Below are positions 42,878-51,631 of a stretch of DNA of 64,000 bases, in pieces (position 1 is the first letter of the stretch; each line of letters opens with the position of its first letter). The stretch is taken from assembly GCF_021732705.1 (NCBI RefSeq), contig NZ_JAKFUM010000009.1, forward strand, positions 1-64,000. Direction: 5' to 3'. The notes beneath the pieces are model-generated. The model was not told the origin of the DNA. It saw only the letters and a list, made by a program, of their open reading frames with translations, and ran no database searches. Position numbers and translations under genes: made by a program. Origin of the DNA: Nevskia sp. Its GTDB lineage: Bacteria; Pseudomonadota; Gammaproteobacteria; Nevskiales; Nevskiaceae.

Positions 42878-43878
42878 GCGGGAATCAGGCCCAGCACGTC
42901 GTGCACGCGCTTGAGCGTGGCGTTGGCACGCACGCTGGCGCGCTCGGCGCCATCCTTCAGCACTGCCTGGAGGCCGGCGCGGTCTTCGCGCAGTTCGGCG
43001 TACTTCGCCTGAACCGGCTTCAGACATTCGACCACGGCATCGGCGACCGCGCCCTTGAACGTGCCGTACTGCTTGCCTTCGAACTCGACTTCGAGCGCAG
43101 CGACGGTCTTGCCGGTGGTTGCGGCGAGGATAGCCAGCAGATTCGACACCCCCGGCTTGGCGGCGATGTCGAAACGCACCACGCCGTCCATGTCGGTGAC
43201 CGCGCGCTTGATCTTGCGGACGATCACGTCCGGCGTATCGAGCAGATACAGCGCATTGGTTTCGGCGTCGTCGGACTTCGACATTTTCCCGGTCGGGTCC
43301 TGCAAGCCCATGATCCGGGCGCCGACCGGCGGGATCATCGGCTCCGGCACGGTAAAGACATCGCCATACAAGTTGTTGAATCGATTGGCGATATCGCGCG
43401 TCAGCTCCAGATGCTGCTTCTGGTCGTCGCCGACCGGGACCTGCGCTGCGTCATACAGCAGGATGTCCGCCGCCATCAGCACCGGGTAGCCGAACAGGCC
43501 GGCGTTGATGTTGTCGGCATGCTTCGCACTCTTGTCCTTGAACTGCGTCATCCGGCCCAGTTCGCCGAACTGCGTGTAGCAGTTCAGGATCCAGCCGAGC
43601 TGCGAGTGCGCCGGCACATGGCTCTGCACGAACAGCACGTTGTCCTTCGGATCGAGCCCGCAGGCGATGTACAGCGCCAGAAACTCGTAGCAGCGCTCGC
43701 GCAGGATCGCCGGGTCCTGGCGCACGGTGATCGCGTGCAGGTCGACCAGCATGTAGTGGCAATCGTAGGTCGCCGACAGCGGCAGCCAGTTCTTGATCGC
43801 GCCAAGGTAGTTGCCGAGCGTGAGACGGCCGGACGGCTGGATGCCGGACAGGACGGTGGGACGGGAATTCGAGGTCAT
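42874..43878 (-). CDS. trpS: Tryptophanyl-tRNA synthetase
   Basis: 334 residues, full length. Class I synthetase: the HIGH-equivalent [12 protein letters not shown] (residues 16-27) and KMSKS in GKMSKSDD (near 198) are present, with the DLHAITV and QFKDKSAK segments of bacterial TrpRS. Start at ATG 43878. It leads the scpA-ABC-scpB-rluB transcript, overlapping scpA by four bases. Confidence 0.96.
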   Translation of the reverse strand: MTSNSRPTVLSGIQPSGRLTLGNYLGAIKNWLPLSATYDCHYMLVDLHAITVRQDPAILRERCYEFLALYIACGLDPKDNVLFVQSHVPAHSQLGWILNCYTQFGELGRMTQFKDKSAKHADNINAGLFGYPVLMAADILLYDAAQVPVGDDQKQHLELTRDIANRFNNLYGDVFTVPEPMIPPVGARIMGLQDPTGKMSKSDDAETNALYLLDTPDVIVRKIKRAVTDMDGVVRFDIAAKPGVSNLLAILAATTGKTVAALEVEFEGKQYGTFKGAVADAVVECLKPVQAKYAELREDRAGLQAVLKDGAERASVRANATLKRVHDVLGLIPA

Positions 43879-43912
43879 CGGGACGCGAAAAGTGGAATGC
43901 GGCGGAGCGCGA

Positions 43913-44575
43913 TCAGACGATCAGCTGGATCAGGCCGAGCGTCAGCTTGTAGATCGGCGCAGTGATCGCGCCGAGCACGCCGATGAAGGCGAGCACCAGG
44001 ATGATCGGAAACGTGTACGGCTGTATCTGCTCCAGCTTCATCGCCTGCCGCGGCGGCAGCGTGACCAGCAGCATCCGGCCGACGTCGAACGGCGGCAGCG
44101 GCAGCAGGTTCAGCACGAAAAAGTTGACGTTGAAGGCAATACCGACGTTCGCCATGTAGCGCACGCCCAACCACACGCCCTCGCTGGAGCCCGGCATGCC
44201 GTTGGCAATCTTCAGCAGGACGGCAAACGCGATCGCCATCGCGAGGTTGGCCAGCAGGCCGGCGGCGGCCACCTTGATCGCCCCGCTGCGCGGATCGCGG
44301 AAGCGACCCTCGGAAATCGGGATGAACTTGGGCCAGCCGATCAGAAAGCTGCTGATGCCGGCGCTGCTCAGGGCAATGAACACGCCCGGCAGCAGCAGCG
44401 TGCCGATCGGGTCGACATGCGCCAGCGGGTTGAGGCTCAGCCGGCCCTCGGCACGAGCGGTGTTGTCGCCAAGCGAATGGGCCATGTAGCCGCGCGCGAT
44501 CTCGCGAACGGTGAGCGCCAGCACCAGCGGCAGCAGGGAGACAGCCAGCCGCTGAAAAAGGTCGAGGGATTTCAT
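43913..44575 (-). CDS. Site-2 protease (M50) family membrane protein lacking the zinc histidines
   Basis: 220 residues, five to six membrane segments. The overall pattern is that of the M50B group usually located beside trp[28 protein letters not shown]-like loop and [14 protein letters not shown] (N156 to D164), where the Asp is kept. The catalytic HExxH is replaced by R24-E25-I-A-R28 (codons CGC at both ends), so both zinc-binding histidines are Arg and a protease is not expected. A TATAAT on the minus strand (44582-44587) lies only six bases before the ATG, hinting at a leaderless message, although no -35 is clear. Confidence 0.85.
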   Translation of the reverse strand: MKSLDLFQRLAVSLLPLVLALTVREIARGYMAHSLGDNTARAEGRLSLNPLAHVDPIGTLLLPGVFIALSSAGISSFLIGWPKFIPISEGRFRDPRSGAIKVAAAGLLANLAMAIAFAVLLKIANGMPGSSEGVWLGVRYMANVGIAFNVNFFVLNLLPLPPFDVGRMLLVTLPPRQAMKLEQIQPYTFPIILVLAFIGVLGAITAPIYKLTLGLIQLIV

Positions 44576-44611
44576 AGACCGATTATACCGGCGCGTGCCG
44601 CCCCGGCCGCG

Positions 44612-45238
44612 TCACAGCCCGAGCATCGAGACGTCGCCCAAGCCCTGGCGCAGCAGCGCCGGCGCATCGCCCGTGAGGTCCAGCACCGTCGTCGGGTCAA
44701 CGCCGCAGCTCCCGGCGTCCAGCACCAGATCGACCGAGCGCTCCAGCCGCGCACGCTCGTCATCCAGATCGGCCAGCGGCTGGTCCTCATCCGGCCACTG
44801 CAGGGTGCAGCTGAGCATCGGCTCGCCGAGCAATTCCAGCAGCGCGTGCGCGACCCGGTGTTCCGGCACGCGGATGCCGATGGTCTTGCGCTTCTCGTGC
44901 GCGATGCGGCGCGGCAGTTCCTTGGTCGCTTCGAGCACAAAGGTGTACGGACCCGGCGTCAGCTGCTTCAAAAGCCGGAACTGCCAGTTGTCGACCCGCG
45001 CGTAGGTCGCGATTTCGGAGAGATCCCGGCAGACCAGCGTGAACTGGTGGTGGCGATCGAACTCGCGCAGGCCGCGAATGCGCTCGGCGGCGTCCTTGTC
45101 GCCCAGCCGGCAACCGAAGGCGTAGCAGGAATCGGTCGGATACGCGATCACCGCACCGGCGCGCACGCGGTCGGCCGCGCGCTGCAGCCAGCGCTTCTGG
45201 GGATCGATCGGGTGCAGTTCCAGCCATTCGCATGCCAT
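44612..45238 (-). CDS. YciO-type Sua5/YciO/YrdC family protein
   Basis: 208 residues from ATG 45238. The KTIGIRVPEH, YPTDSCYAFGCRLGDKDAAERI and LTPGPYTFVLEA blocks are typical of the threonylcarbamoyl-AMP synthase fold; the match is to the YciO branch, which lacks proven t6A activity. In gammaproteobacteria yciO normally precedes the M50 gene and trpS, as here. Confidence 0.88.
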   Translation of the reverse strand: MACEWLELHPIDPQKRWLQRAADRVRAGAVIAYPTDSCYAFGCRLGDKDAAERIRGLREFDRHHQFTLVCRDLSEIATYARVDNWQFRLLKQLTPGPYTFVLEATKELPRRIAHEKRKTIGIRVPEHRVAHALLELLGEPMLSCTLQWPDEDQPLADLDDERARLERSVDLVLDAGSCGVDPTTVLDLTGDAPALLRQGLGDVSMLGL

Positions 45239-45307
45239 GCCGGCATTGTCCCACGGCCAGGGCTGCAGCCGTGCGACAGCCCCTGACGCGACGGAAAATG
45301 CCGTCGC

Positions 45308-45313
45308 TATAAT
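45308..45313 (+). promoter_or_regulatory. Candidate -10 box (TATAAT) of yciB-bolA
   Basis: A perfect TATAAT lies 44 bases before the yciB ATG, in the divergent gap with yciO. A weak -35 (CTGACG, 45283-45288) is 19 bases upstream. A start of transcription here would serve yciB, bolA and probably bioA. Confidence 0.5.
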
Positions 45314-45356
45314 CCGGCTCGCGGCCTGCGCCGCCCCCGGAGCGACACCCGATTCC

Positions 45357-45902
45357 ATGAATGCCGTTCTCGACCTGATCCCGGCGATCCTGTTCTTCGC
45401 CGCCTACAAGTTCTACGACCTGTTCGTGGCGACGGCGGTGCTGGTCGTGGCGCTGCTGGTCATGGTCGGGTTCACCTACTTCAGGACCGGGAAGGTGCCG
45501 AAACTGCAGCTGGCGGTCGCCGGTGTCGCCGTGGTCATGGGCGGCCTGACGCTGTACTTCCACAACGCCACCTTCATCCTGTACAAGCCGACCGTGCTGT
45601 ACGGCGCGTTTTCGCTGGCGCTGCTGGCCAGTCACGTGATCGGCGACCGGGTGATCCTGCAGCGGCTGCCGCAGAAGGCGCTGGTGATGCCGGATCGCCT
45701 GTGGCGGCGGGTCAATTTCGCATGGGCGCTGTTCTTCGCGTTCTGTGCCGTGCTGAACATCTATGTGGCGCTGAACTACAGCGAAGACGTCTGGGTGAAG
45801 GTCAAGGCCTTCGGCTTCACCGCGCTGATGTTCGTGTTCATGCTCGCCCACATCCCGTTCCTGTCCCGCCACTTCGTCGATCCCGATGCCGCTCCGCGTT
45901 GA
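45357..45902 (+). CDS. yciB: Septation protein A / intracellular septation protein YciB
   Basis: 181 residues, start ATG 45357. Five to six membrane segments and the family blocks DLIPAILFFAAYKFYDLF, PTVLYGAFSLALLASH and the RVNFAWALFFAFCAVLNIYVA signature. YciB affects cell division and envelope integrity in the inner membrane. The following bolA gene starts 17 bases inside its end, as in many gammaproteobacteria. Confidence 0.94.
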   Translation: MNAVLDLIPAILFFAAYKFYDLFVATAVLVVALLVMVGFTYFRTGKVPKLQLAVAGVAVVMGGLTLYFHNATFILYKPTVLYGAFSLALLASHVIGDRVILQRLPQKALVMPDRLWRRVNFAWALFFAFCAVLNIYVALNYSEDVWVKVKAFGFTALMFVFMLAHIPFLSRHFVDPDAAPR

Positions 45903-46161
45903 CAACATCCGGACCACGCTGCAAACGGTCCTGAACCCGATCCGCCTCGACATCGAGGACGACAGCCATCGCCACGCCGGCCACGCCGGGGCCAAGGGTG
46001 GCGGCCATTACCGCGTGTTCGTCGTGTCGGAAAAGTTTTCCGGCCGCACGCTGATCGCGCGGCACCGCATGGTTTACGAAGCCCTCGCCGACCAGATGAA
46101 GGACGACATCCATGCGCTGTCGATCGTCGCCAAGGCACCCGAGGAAGTGACGGACGCGTAA
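45886..46161 (+). CDS. BolA family protein
   Basis: 91 residues. BolA/YrbA fold with DDSHRHAGHAGAKGGGHYRVFVVSEKFSGRTLIARHRMVY, containing the conserved HRHAGH-like histidines and the RHRMVY helix. BolA proteins work with monothiol glutaredoxins in iron-sulfur handling and in stress regulation. The overlap with yciB implies translational coupling. Confidence 0.93.
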   Translation: MPLRVDNIRTTLQTVLNPIRLDIEDDSHRHAGHAGAKGGGHYRVFVVSEKFSGRTLIARHRMVYEALADQMKDDIHALSIVAKAPEEVTDA

Positions 46162-46238
46162 GGTCGGATTGTCGGATGCGCCGTCGTGCGCACCTACCCG
46201 TCCCGATTCGCAGTGCCGCCCCCTCAACCGCCGCCCCC

Positions 46239-47615
46239 ATGACCACCAACGCCGACTGGATTTCGCGCTCGCTCGCCCACGTCTGGCATCCGTGCACGCA
46301 GATGCGCGACCACGAGGCTGGTGGCGCGCTGCCGCTGGTGCCGATCGCCTCGGCCGAAGGCGTCTGGCTGACCGATTTCGACGGCAAGCGTTACATCGAC
46401 GCCGTCAGCTCGTGGTGGACCAACATCTTCGGCCACCGCAACCCGCGAATCGTCGAGCGGGTCAAGGCGCAGCTGGACCGGCTCGACCACGTGCTGCTGG
46501 GCGGTTTCAGCCATCAGCCGGTGGTGGAATTGAGCGAGCGGCTGGTCAGGATCGCCCCGAAAAGCGCCGGCAGCGAAGCGCTGACCCGCTGCTTCTACGC
46601 GGACAACGGCAGCAGCGCGATCGAGGTGGCGCTGAAGATGAGCGCGCATTACTGGCGCAATGTCGGGCAGCCCGGCAAGACCCGCTTCATCGCGCTGGAC
46701 AACGCCTATCACGGTGAAACGCTGGGCGCGCTCGGCGTTTCCGGGGAAGGCATGTATCGCGATGCCTACTCGCCGCTGATGCAGCCGCCAATCGTCGTGC
46801 CGTCACCGGACTGCTTCGACCGCACGCCGGGCGAATCCTGGGAGGACTACACGCGTCGCCGCTTCCGGCTGATGGAGGAAACGCTGGCGAAGCACGCGCA
46901 CGAAGTCGCCGCGGTGATCGTCGAGCCGCTGGTGCAGTGCGCCGGCGGCATGCGCATGTACCACCCGATCTATCTCAAGCTGCTGCGCGACGCCTGCACG
47001 CGCCATGGCGTGCACTACATCGCCGACGAGATCGCGGTCGGCTTCGGCCGCACCGGGCGGATGTTCGCCAACGAGTGGAGCCAGACCACGCCGGATTTCC
47101 TGTGCCTGTCCAAAGGTCTGACCGGAGGCACGCTGCCGCTGGCCGTGACCATGACCACGAACACGGTCTACGAAGCGTTCTACGCCGACTACGCCGCACA
47201 GCGCGCCTTCCTGCATTCGCACAGCTACACCGGCAACCCACTGGCCTGCGCAGCGGCTCTCGGCGCGCTCGACCTGTTCGAGCAGGAAGACTGGACGGCC
47301 CGCAACCGCATCACCTCGGCCGGCATCTGGGGACTGATGGGAGAACTGGCGACGCATCGCAACGTCATCGACCTGCGCCAGCAGGGCATGATCCTCGCCG
47401 TCGAGATCGCGCGGAATCCGCGCAAGCGCGAAGCCTATCCGGCGTCCGAACGGCGCGGGCTGCGGGTCTATCGTCACGGGCTCGAGCATGGCGTGCTGCT
47501 GCGGCCGCTCGGCAACGTGATCTACCTGATGCCGCCGTACGTCATCGACGATGACGCACTGGTGCAGATGTGCCGGGTCGCGATCGACGGCATCCACGCC
47601 GCCACCCGCGACTGA
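46239..47615 (+). CDS. bioA: Adenosylmethionine-8-amino-7-oxononanoate aminotransferase BioA
   Basis: 458 residues from ATG 46239, full length. Class III aminotransferase: WHPCTQM at the N-terminus is the S-adenosylmethionine-binding BioA mark, WWTNIFGH and ADNGSSAIEVALK bind the cofactor, and K292 in SKGLTGGT forms the Schiff base. It makes diaminopelargonic acid in biotin synthesis. No other bio genes are nearby. A perfect hairpin follows the stop. Confidence 0.94.
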   Translation: MTTNADWISRSLAHVWHPCTQMRDHEAGGALPLVPIASAEGVWLTDFDGKRYIDAVSSWWTNIFGHRNPRIVERVKAQLDRLDHVLLGGFSHQPVVELSERLVRIAPKSAGSEALTRCFYADNGSSAIEVALKMSAHYWRNVGQPGKTRFIALDNAYHGETLGALGVSGEGMYRDAYSPLMQPPIVVPSPDCFDRTPGESWEDYTRRRFRLMEETLAKHAHEVAAVIVEPLVQCAGGMRMYHPIYLKLLRDACTRHGVHYIADEIAVGFGRTGRMFANEWSQTTPDFLCLSKGLTGGTLPLAVTMTTNTVYEAFYADYAAQRAFLHSHSYTGNPLACAAALGALDLFEQEDWTARNRITSAGIWGLMGELATHRNVIDLRQQGMILAVEIARNPRKREAYPASERRGLRVYRHGLEHGVLLRPLGNVIYLMPPYVIDDDALVQMCRVAIDGIHAATRD

Positions 47616-47631
47616 CGCCCGCAGGCGTCAG
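47612..47631. terminator. Bidirectional hairpin at the bioA/VOC convergent junction
   Basis: CTGACGCC-CGCA-GGCGTCAG is a perfect 8-bp stem that includes the stop codons of both convergent genes (bioA stop 47613-47615, VOC gene end 47628). It has no T-run, so termination is a guess. Confidence 0.45.
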
Positions 47632-48050
47632 TGCGTGCCGGATGGCGGGCGGCGCTCTTCCATCAGCGCCATCGGGTTGCCTTCGCTGTCCTCGAAGAAC
47701 GCCATCCACAGGTCGTGATCGCCCATCGCGGCCACCTTTTCCGGCATCTGCAGGGTGGTCGCGCCATGGGTCTCGATCAGCGCGAATGACGCGGCGATGT
47801 CGTCGACCTTGAAGTAGACGATCGACGTGCCCGGGTCATCCTCGCCGGGCGGCATCAGATCCAGCACCAGCCGCAGGCCGTCGCAGTCGAAGAACGCCAT
47901 GCGCTCGGCGACGGTGAACAGATGCTTCAGGCCGAGCACGTCGCGATAGAACGCTTCGGCGCGCGGCAGGTCCTCGACCGCGATCGAGACCTGCCCGATC
48001 CGGCTGATCGACAGCGGTGGCGCGACACGGCGGGATGCGGCTTTCGTCAT
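47628..48050 (-). CDS. VOC (glyoxalase-fold) family protein
   Basis: 140 residues. Single glyoxalase/bleomycin-resistance fold: ISRIGQVSIAVEDLPRAEAFYRDVLGL, FFDCDGLRLVL, and a C-terminal ALMEER. The metal-ligand pattern (His absent in the first strand, E at the end) does not fix a reaction, so the type of small-molecule chemistry is open. Monocistronic. Confidence 0.85.
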   Translation of the reverse strand: MTKAASRRVAPPLSISRIGQVSIAVEDLPRAEAFYRDVLGLKHLFTVAERMAFFDCDGLRLVLDLMPPGEDDPGTSIVYFKVDDIAASFALIETHGATTLQMPEKVAAMGDHDLWMAFFEDSEGNPMALMEERRPPSGTH

Positions 48051-48448
48051 CGATTCAGGTCTCGGCAGGCGTTACCTGCGGCAGCCGCAGGCGAATGATC
48101 CGGTTCACCGCATCATCGCCCGGTTGGGCGTTCGTTGTCCCGCCACGTCATCCGCCGACGTCGCGGACGCGCGACCGTATTGACGCGCGACCGAGCCGCT
48201 TCGATCCGGGTCGCGCCAGTCCCCGGGCTGGTGGAACATTTTGAGCGGGCTGGCCCGCTCCGCGAATGGCGGGGCCTCGCCGGCACCGGTGGCGCCGAAG
48301 CAACTGCCCTGCGCCATCGCGATCGCGGGCTGAACGACGCGCGCTGCGGCGAATGGTGCGCGGCGTCGCCTGATCGATGCCGCGGATCGTCAAAGGCGGG
48401 CCGGCTTTCTGTAAAATCCGCCGACCGATCATTCAGAACCGAATTGCC
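48051..48448. other. Intergenic stretch with an internal hairpin and fdxA promoter
   Basis: About 400 bases without a supported gene. It holds a perfect 8-bp hairpin GAGCGGGC-TG-GCCCGCTC at 48243-48260 and, near its end, a TAAAAT box (48412-48417) suited to fdxA. A short minus-strand frame at 48105-48317 is not convincing as a gene. The rest appears featureless. Confidence 0.5.
48412..48417 (+). promoter_or_regulatory. Candidate -10 box of fdxA
   Basis: TAAAAT, 32 bases upstream of the fdxA ATG; a TG precedes it. No convincing -35 is present, so this is a tentative extended -10 promoter. Confidence 0.4.
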
Positions 48449-48772
48449 ATGACCTTCGTCGTCGTCGAAAACTGCATCAAGTGCAAGTACACGGACTGTG
48501 TGGAAGTCTGCCCGGTCGATTGCTTCCACGAAGGCCCGAATTTCCTCGTGATCGACCCGGAAGAGTGCATCGACTGCACGCTGTGCGAACCGGAGTGCCC
48601 GGCCAACGCGATCCTCGCCGAGGATGACGTGCCCGAAGATCAGAAGCACTTCATCGCGTTGAACAAGGAACTGTCGGCCGAATGGCCGGTGCTGACCGAA
48701 AAGAAGGACGGGCTTCCGGGCGCCAAGGAGTGGGACGGCAAGCCTGGCAAGTTCAAGCTGCTGGAACGCTGA
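48449..48772 (+). CDS. fdxA: 7Fe ferredoxin FdxA
   Basis: 107 residues from ATG 48449. N-terminal cluster motif C-x6-C-x3-CP ([20 protein letters not shown]) and second [12 protein letters not shown] make the 3Fe-4S plus 4Fe-4S sites of the Azotobacter FdI/FdxA type. The long C-terminal tail ([15 protein letters not shown]) is family-typical. It is a small electron carrier; its promoter region is unusually separate from neighbours. Confidence 0.96.
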   Translation: MTFVVVENCIKCKYTDCVEVCPVDCFHEGPNFLVIDPEECIDCTLCEPECPANAILAEDDVPEDQKHFIALNKELSAEWPVLTEKKDGLPGAKEWDGKPGKFKLLER

Positions 48773-48820
48773 TCCCGGCGCCTTCGCGCCACCGACCGTT
48801 CCGACCATCACGCCGCGCGC

Positions 48821-51631
48821 ATGAACGATCCGCGCGCGGCGTGGTGCCTGTTTCCGACCGGCGCCGCGTTCGTCGATCAGGTCGCCATCCGTCTGGTGGC
48901 GCTGCATCGCGAGCGACTCCCCGATCTTTCGCACCTGACCCTGGTCGTCGCGTCGCCGCTGCTGCTGCGGCCGCTGCGCGAAGCCCTGGCCCGCGCCGCC
49001 GGCGGGGCCCTGCTGATGCCGCGGTTGCTGAGCCTGGCCCAGCTTGCCGCGTCGGAACGCGACCCTGAAGCCCCCGCCCCGCTGACGCCGCTTGCCTGCC
49101 GCCTGCAATTGGCGGCGTGGCTCGCACGCCTGAGCAGCGTCTTCCCGGGCCGTGACCCGGTGCGCGTGGCCGATGCCCTGTTCAACCTGTTCGAGGAACT
49201 GAGCTTGAACGCGGTGCGGCTGCCGACCGAGGCCGACGCCTTCGCCGAGCAGCTGCGCGCCGCGTACGCAGCCCCGGAACTCGACGCGCTGTCGCGCGAA
49301 GCGCAGCTCGTGCATCAGCTCTGGCGCGCCTACACCGACGAGATCGGCGACCGTGCGCCGGCCGTTGCCCACCTGCGGGCACTGCGTCTGGCCTGCGCGG
49401 CGATGCACGACACGGTGCTGATCGGCCATGACCAGCTCGGCCGCGCCGAAGCCACGCTGCTGGCGCCGGCCCTGCTCGAAGGCCGCGCGATGCTGTGGAC
49501 CCGGGGCCGGCGCGAGGGTCACGACGGCGACAGCCTGCGCCCGTTGGCACAGCGACTCGGCATCGAGCCGGTTGCACTCCCACCGATCGGCAGCGTGCGC
49601 GGCGCGCTGCTCGACAGCCTGTTCGATGCCGACGACACCCCGCTGCTGCGCCGCGCAGCGCGTTTGTCGGGACGAGGCCCAACCGGCGTCCGGCTCGTCG
49701 CCGCCCGCTCGCCCGAGCACGAGGCACGGATCGTCGAACTGGCCGTGCGCGAAGCGCTGCTCGCCGGCCACCGCGACGTCGTCGTGGTCAGCGGCGATCG
49801 CCGGCTGGCGCGCCGCGTGCGCGCACTGCTCGAACGTGCCGGCATCGCGCTGGACGACCGCATCGGCTGGACCCTGTCGACCAGCCGCGCCGCCGCCACC
49901 GTCGCCGCCTGGCTCGAATGCCTCGAAACCGGCTTCCACTACCGGCCGCTGCTCGACCTGCTGAAGTCCGGTTTCTTCGTCGGCGAGCCGGTCGAGCGGC
50001 CCGAGCCGCCGCTGGCCGCGCTGCTCGATCGCCTGCTGCATTTCCCGCCGCGCGATCAGGCCGACGTGCCGCGCAGCGGGCTGCCGGCCCTGCAAGGCCT
50101 CGCCGAGAACCGCTGGCCGGCGCTGTTCGAACGCCTGCAGCGCGCCGCCCACGAGCTGCCGGTGACCGGTGCGCCCCGTCCGGCGGTCGACTGGGCACGT
50201 GCGACCTTGGCCAGCCTCGTCACGGTCGGCCTCGCGGCCGGTCTGGCCGAGGATGCGGCCGGTTCCCAGGTCGTCGCCGCGCTGCGGCAGCTCGAACAGG
50301 CGCTCGACGGCGTGCCGCTGCGCCAGTCGTGGCGCGAGTTCCGCGCGCTGCTGGACCAGCATCTGGAAACCTCGACGTTTCGCCCGGACGTCGACCCGGC
50401 ACTGCCGCGCGTGCCGCTGGTGACGCTGGACCAGACGGCCGGCCTGTCGGCCGACGTCATCGTGCTGGCCTCGGCCACCCGCGCTGCGCTGCCGGGTGCG
50501 GCGCCGGGTGAAGTGCTGTTCAACCATGCCGTGCGCGGCGAGCTGGGACTCGACGGCTGGCCGATGCGGCAGGCCCTGACCCTGAGCCGGCTGCGGGCGC
50601 TGCTCGAAGCTGCACCATCAGTCGTCGCCAGCTTCGCGGCCGACGAGGACGGCGATGCACCGCAGCCCTCGCCATGGCTCGAAGCGTTCGCCGCGCAGGC
50701 GGTCGCCGCCGGTCACGACACGCCACTCGATGAACGACTCGCCGCGCGAGCCGGCACGGCCGCCACCCAAGTCGCACCGCAGCGTCCGATCGACGTGCAG
50801 CCGATGGCGATGCCGGCGCCGCCGGCCGACGCCGCGCTGCTGCCGGTCAGCCTCAGCGCCGGTGGCCATCAGCAACTGATCGACTGTCCGTACCGCTGGT
50901 ATGCCAACCGCCAGTTGCGCCTCGACGCCGGGCAGGATCCGGATGCCGACCCGAACCGCAGCGACTATGGCGACCGCGTGCATCGCATCCTGTGCGCGTT
51001 CCATGCGCAGCACGAGGACGCGCTTCCGCCGCCGTACGCGGGCGCGGCCGATGCGACCGCGATCGCCGCCCACCTCGCACGGCTGGCCGATGCGGTCTTC
51101 GCGCCGGATCTGGCTGCACGCCCGCTGGCGGCGGTCTGGCGCCGCGAGTTCGCCGCCGTCACGCCCTGGCTGGCCGAGCAGCTTGCCGAGCGGCTCGATG
51201 CCCGGATCGAGGTCGAGGTCGACCTGCCGCGCGAGCGCGCCGGCTGGCAGATCGGCGGCCGGGTCGATCGCGTCGAACACCGCGACGCCGGCGCCACCAT
51301 CGTCGACTACAAGACCGGCCGCGCCGCGGAGCCCGCCGACATCGTCGCGGGCGAAGCGGTGCAGCTACCGCACTACGCGCTGGCGATCCACGATCCGGCG
51401 GCGATCGAGTACTGGCGGCTCGGCGGCGACCTGGCCCCGCACAAGCGCGTGGTGACGGTGCCGGACGAGACCTTGACGCCGCTGCTGGCCGCGATCGAAA
51501 CCCGCCTGCAATCGCTGCGCACGCGGCTGGCGGCCGGCCATGCGATGCCGGCCAACGGCACGGCGGCAATCTGCGAGCATTGCGATCACAGCGGCCTGTG
51601 CCGGCGCGGCACGTGGATCGCCCCGCCATGA
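48821..51631 (+). CDS. AddB-like PD-(D/E)XK nuclease subunit with iron-sulfur cysteines
   Basis: 936 residues. The N-terminal part resembles a degenerate helicase (no Walker A), the C-terminal quarter is a nuclease: DCPYRWYANRQL (Cys near 687), GRVDRVEHRD, catalytic VDYKTG near 827 and the cluster CEHCDHSGLC near 918-927. One upstream Cys plus three at the end give the AddB-type 4Fe-4S staple. It overlaps the AddA-like helicase gene by ATGA. This is the layout of the probable DNA repair protein group found in place of RecBCD. Start has little ribosome-site support. Confidence 0.85.
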   Translation: MNDPRAAWCLFPTGAAFVDQVAIRLVALHRERLPDLSHLTLVVASPLLLRPLREALARAAGGALLMPRLLSLAQLAASERDPEAPAPLTPLACRLQLAAWLARLSSVFPGRDPVRVADALFNLFEELSLNAVRLPTEADAFAEQLRAAYAAPELDALSREAQLVHQLWRAYTDEIGDRAPAVAHLRALRLACAAMHDTVLIGHDQLGRAEATLLAPALLEGRAMLWTRGRREGHDGDSLRPLAQRLGIEPVALPPIGSVRGALLDSLFDADDTPLLRRAARLSGRGPTGVRLVAARSPEHEARIVELAVREALLAGHRDVVVVSGDRRLARRVRALLERAGIALDDRIGWTLSTSRAAATVAAWLECLETGFHYRPLLDLLKSGFFVGEPVERPEPPLAALLDRLLHFPPRDQADVPRSGLPALQGLAENRWPALFERLQRAAHELPVTGAPRPAVDWARATLASLVTVGLAAGLAEDAAGSQVVAALRQLEQALDGVPLRQSWREFRALLDQHLETSTFRPDVDPALPRVPLVTLDQTAGLSADVIVLASATRAALPGAAPGEVLFNHAVRGELGLDGWPMRQALTLSRLRALLEAAPSVVASFAADEDGDAPQPSPWLEAFAAQAVAAGHDTPLDERLAARAGTAATQVAPQRPIDVQPMAMPAPPADAALLPVSLSAGGHQQLIDCPYRWYANRQLRLDAGQDPDADPNRSDYGDRVHRILCAFHAQHEDALPPPYAGAADATAIAAHLARLADAVFAPDLAARPLAAVWRREFAAVTPWLAEQLAERLDARIEVEVDLPRERAGWQIGGRVDRVEHRDAGATIVDYKTGRAAEPADIVAGEAVQLPHYALAIHDPAAIEYWRLGGDLAPHKRVVTVPDETLTPLLAAIETRLQSLRTRLAAGHAMPANGTAAICEHCDHSGLCRRGTWIAPP

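Noticed and set aside
48105-48317. 70-codon minus-strand frame before fdxA
   Set aside because: The PPFAE run resembles DUF427 a little, but no ribosome site, family or codon support is present.
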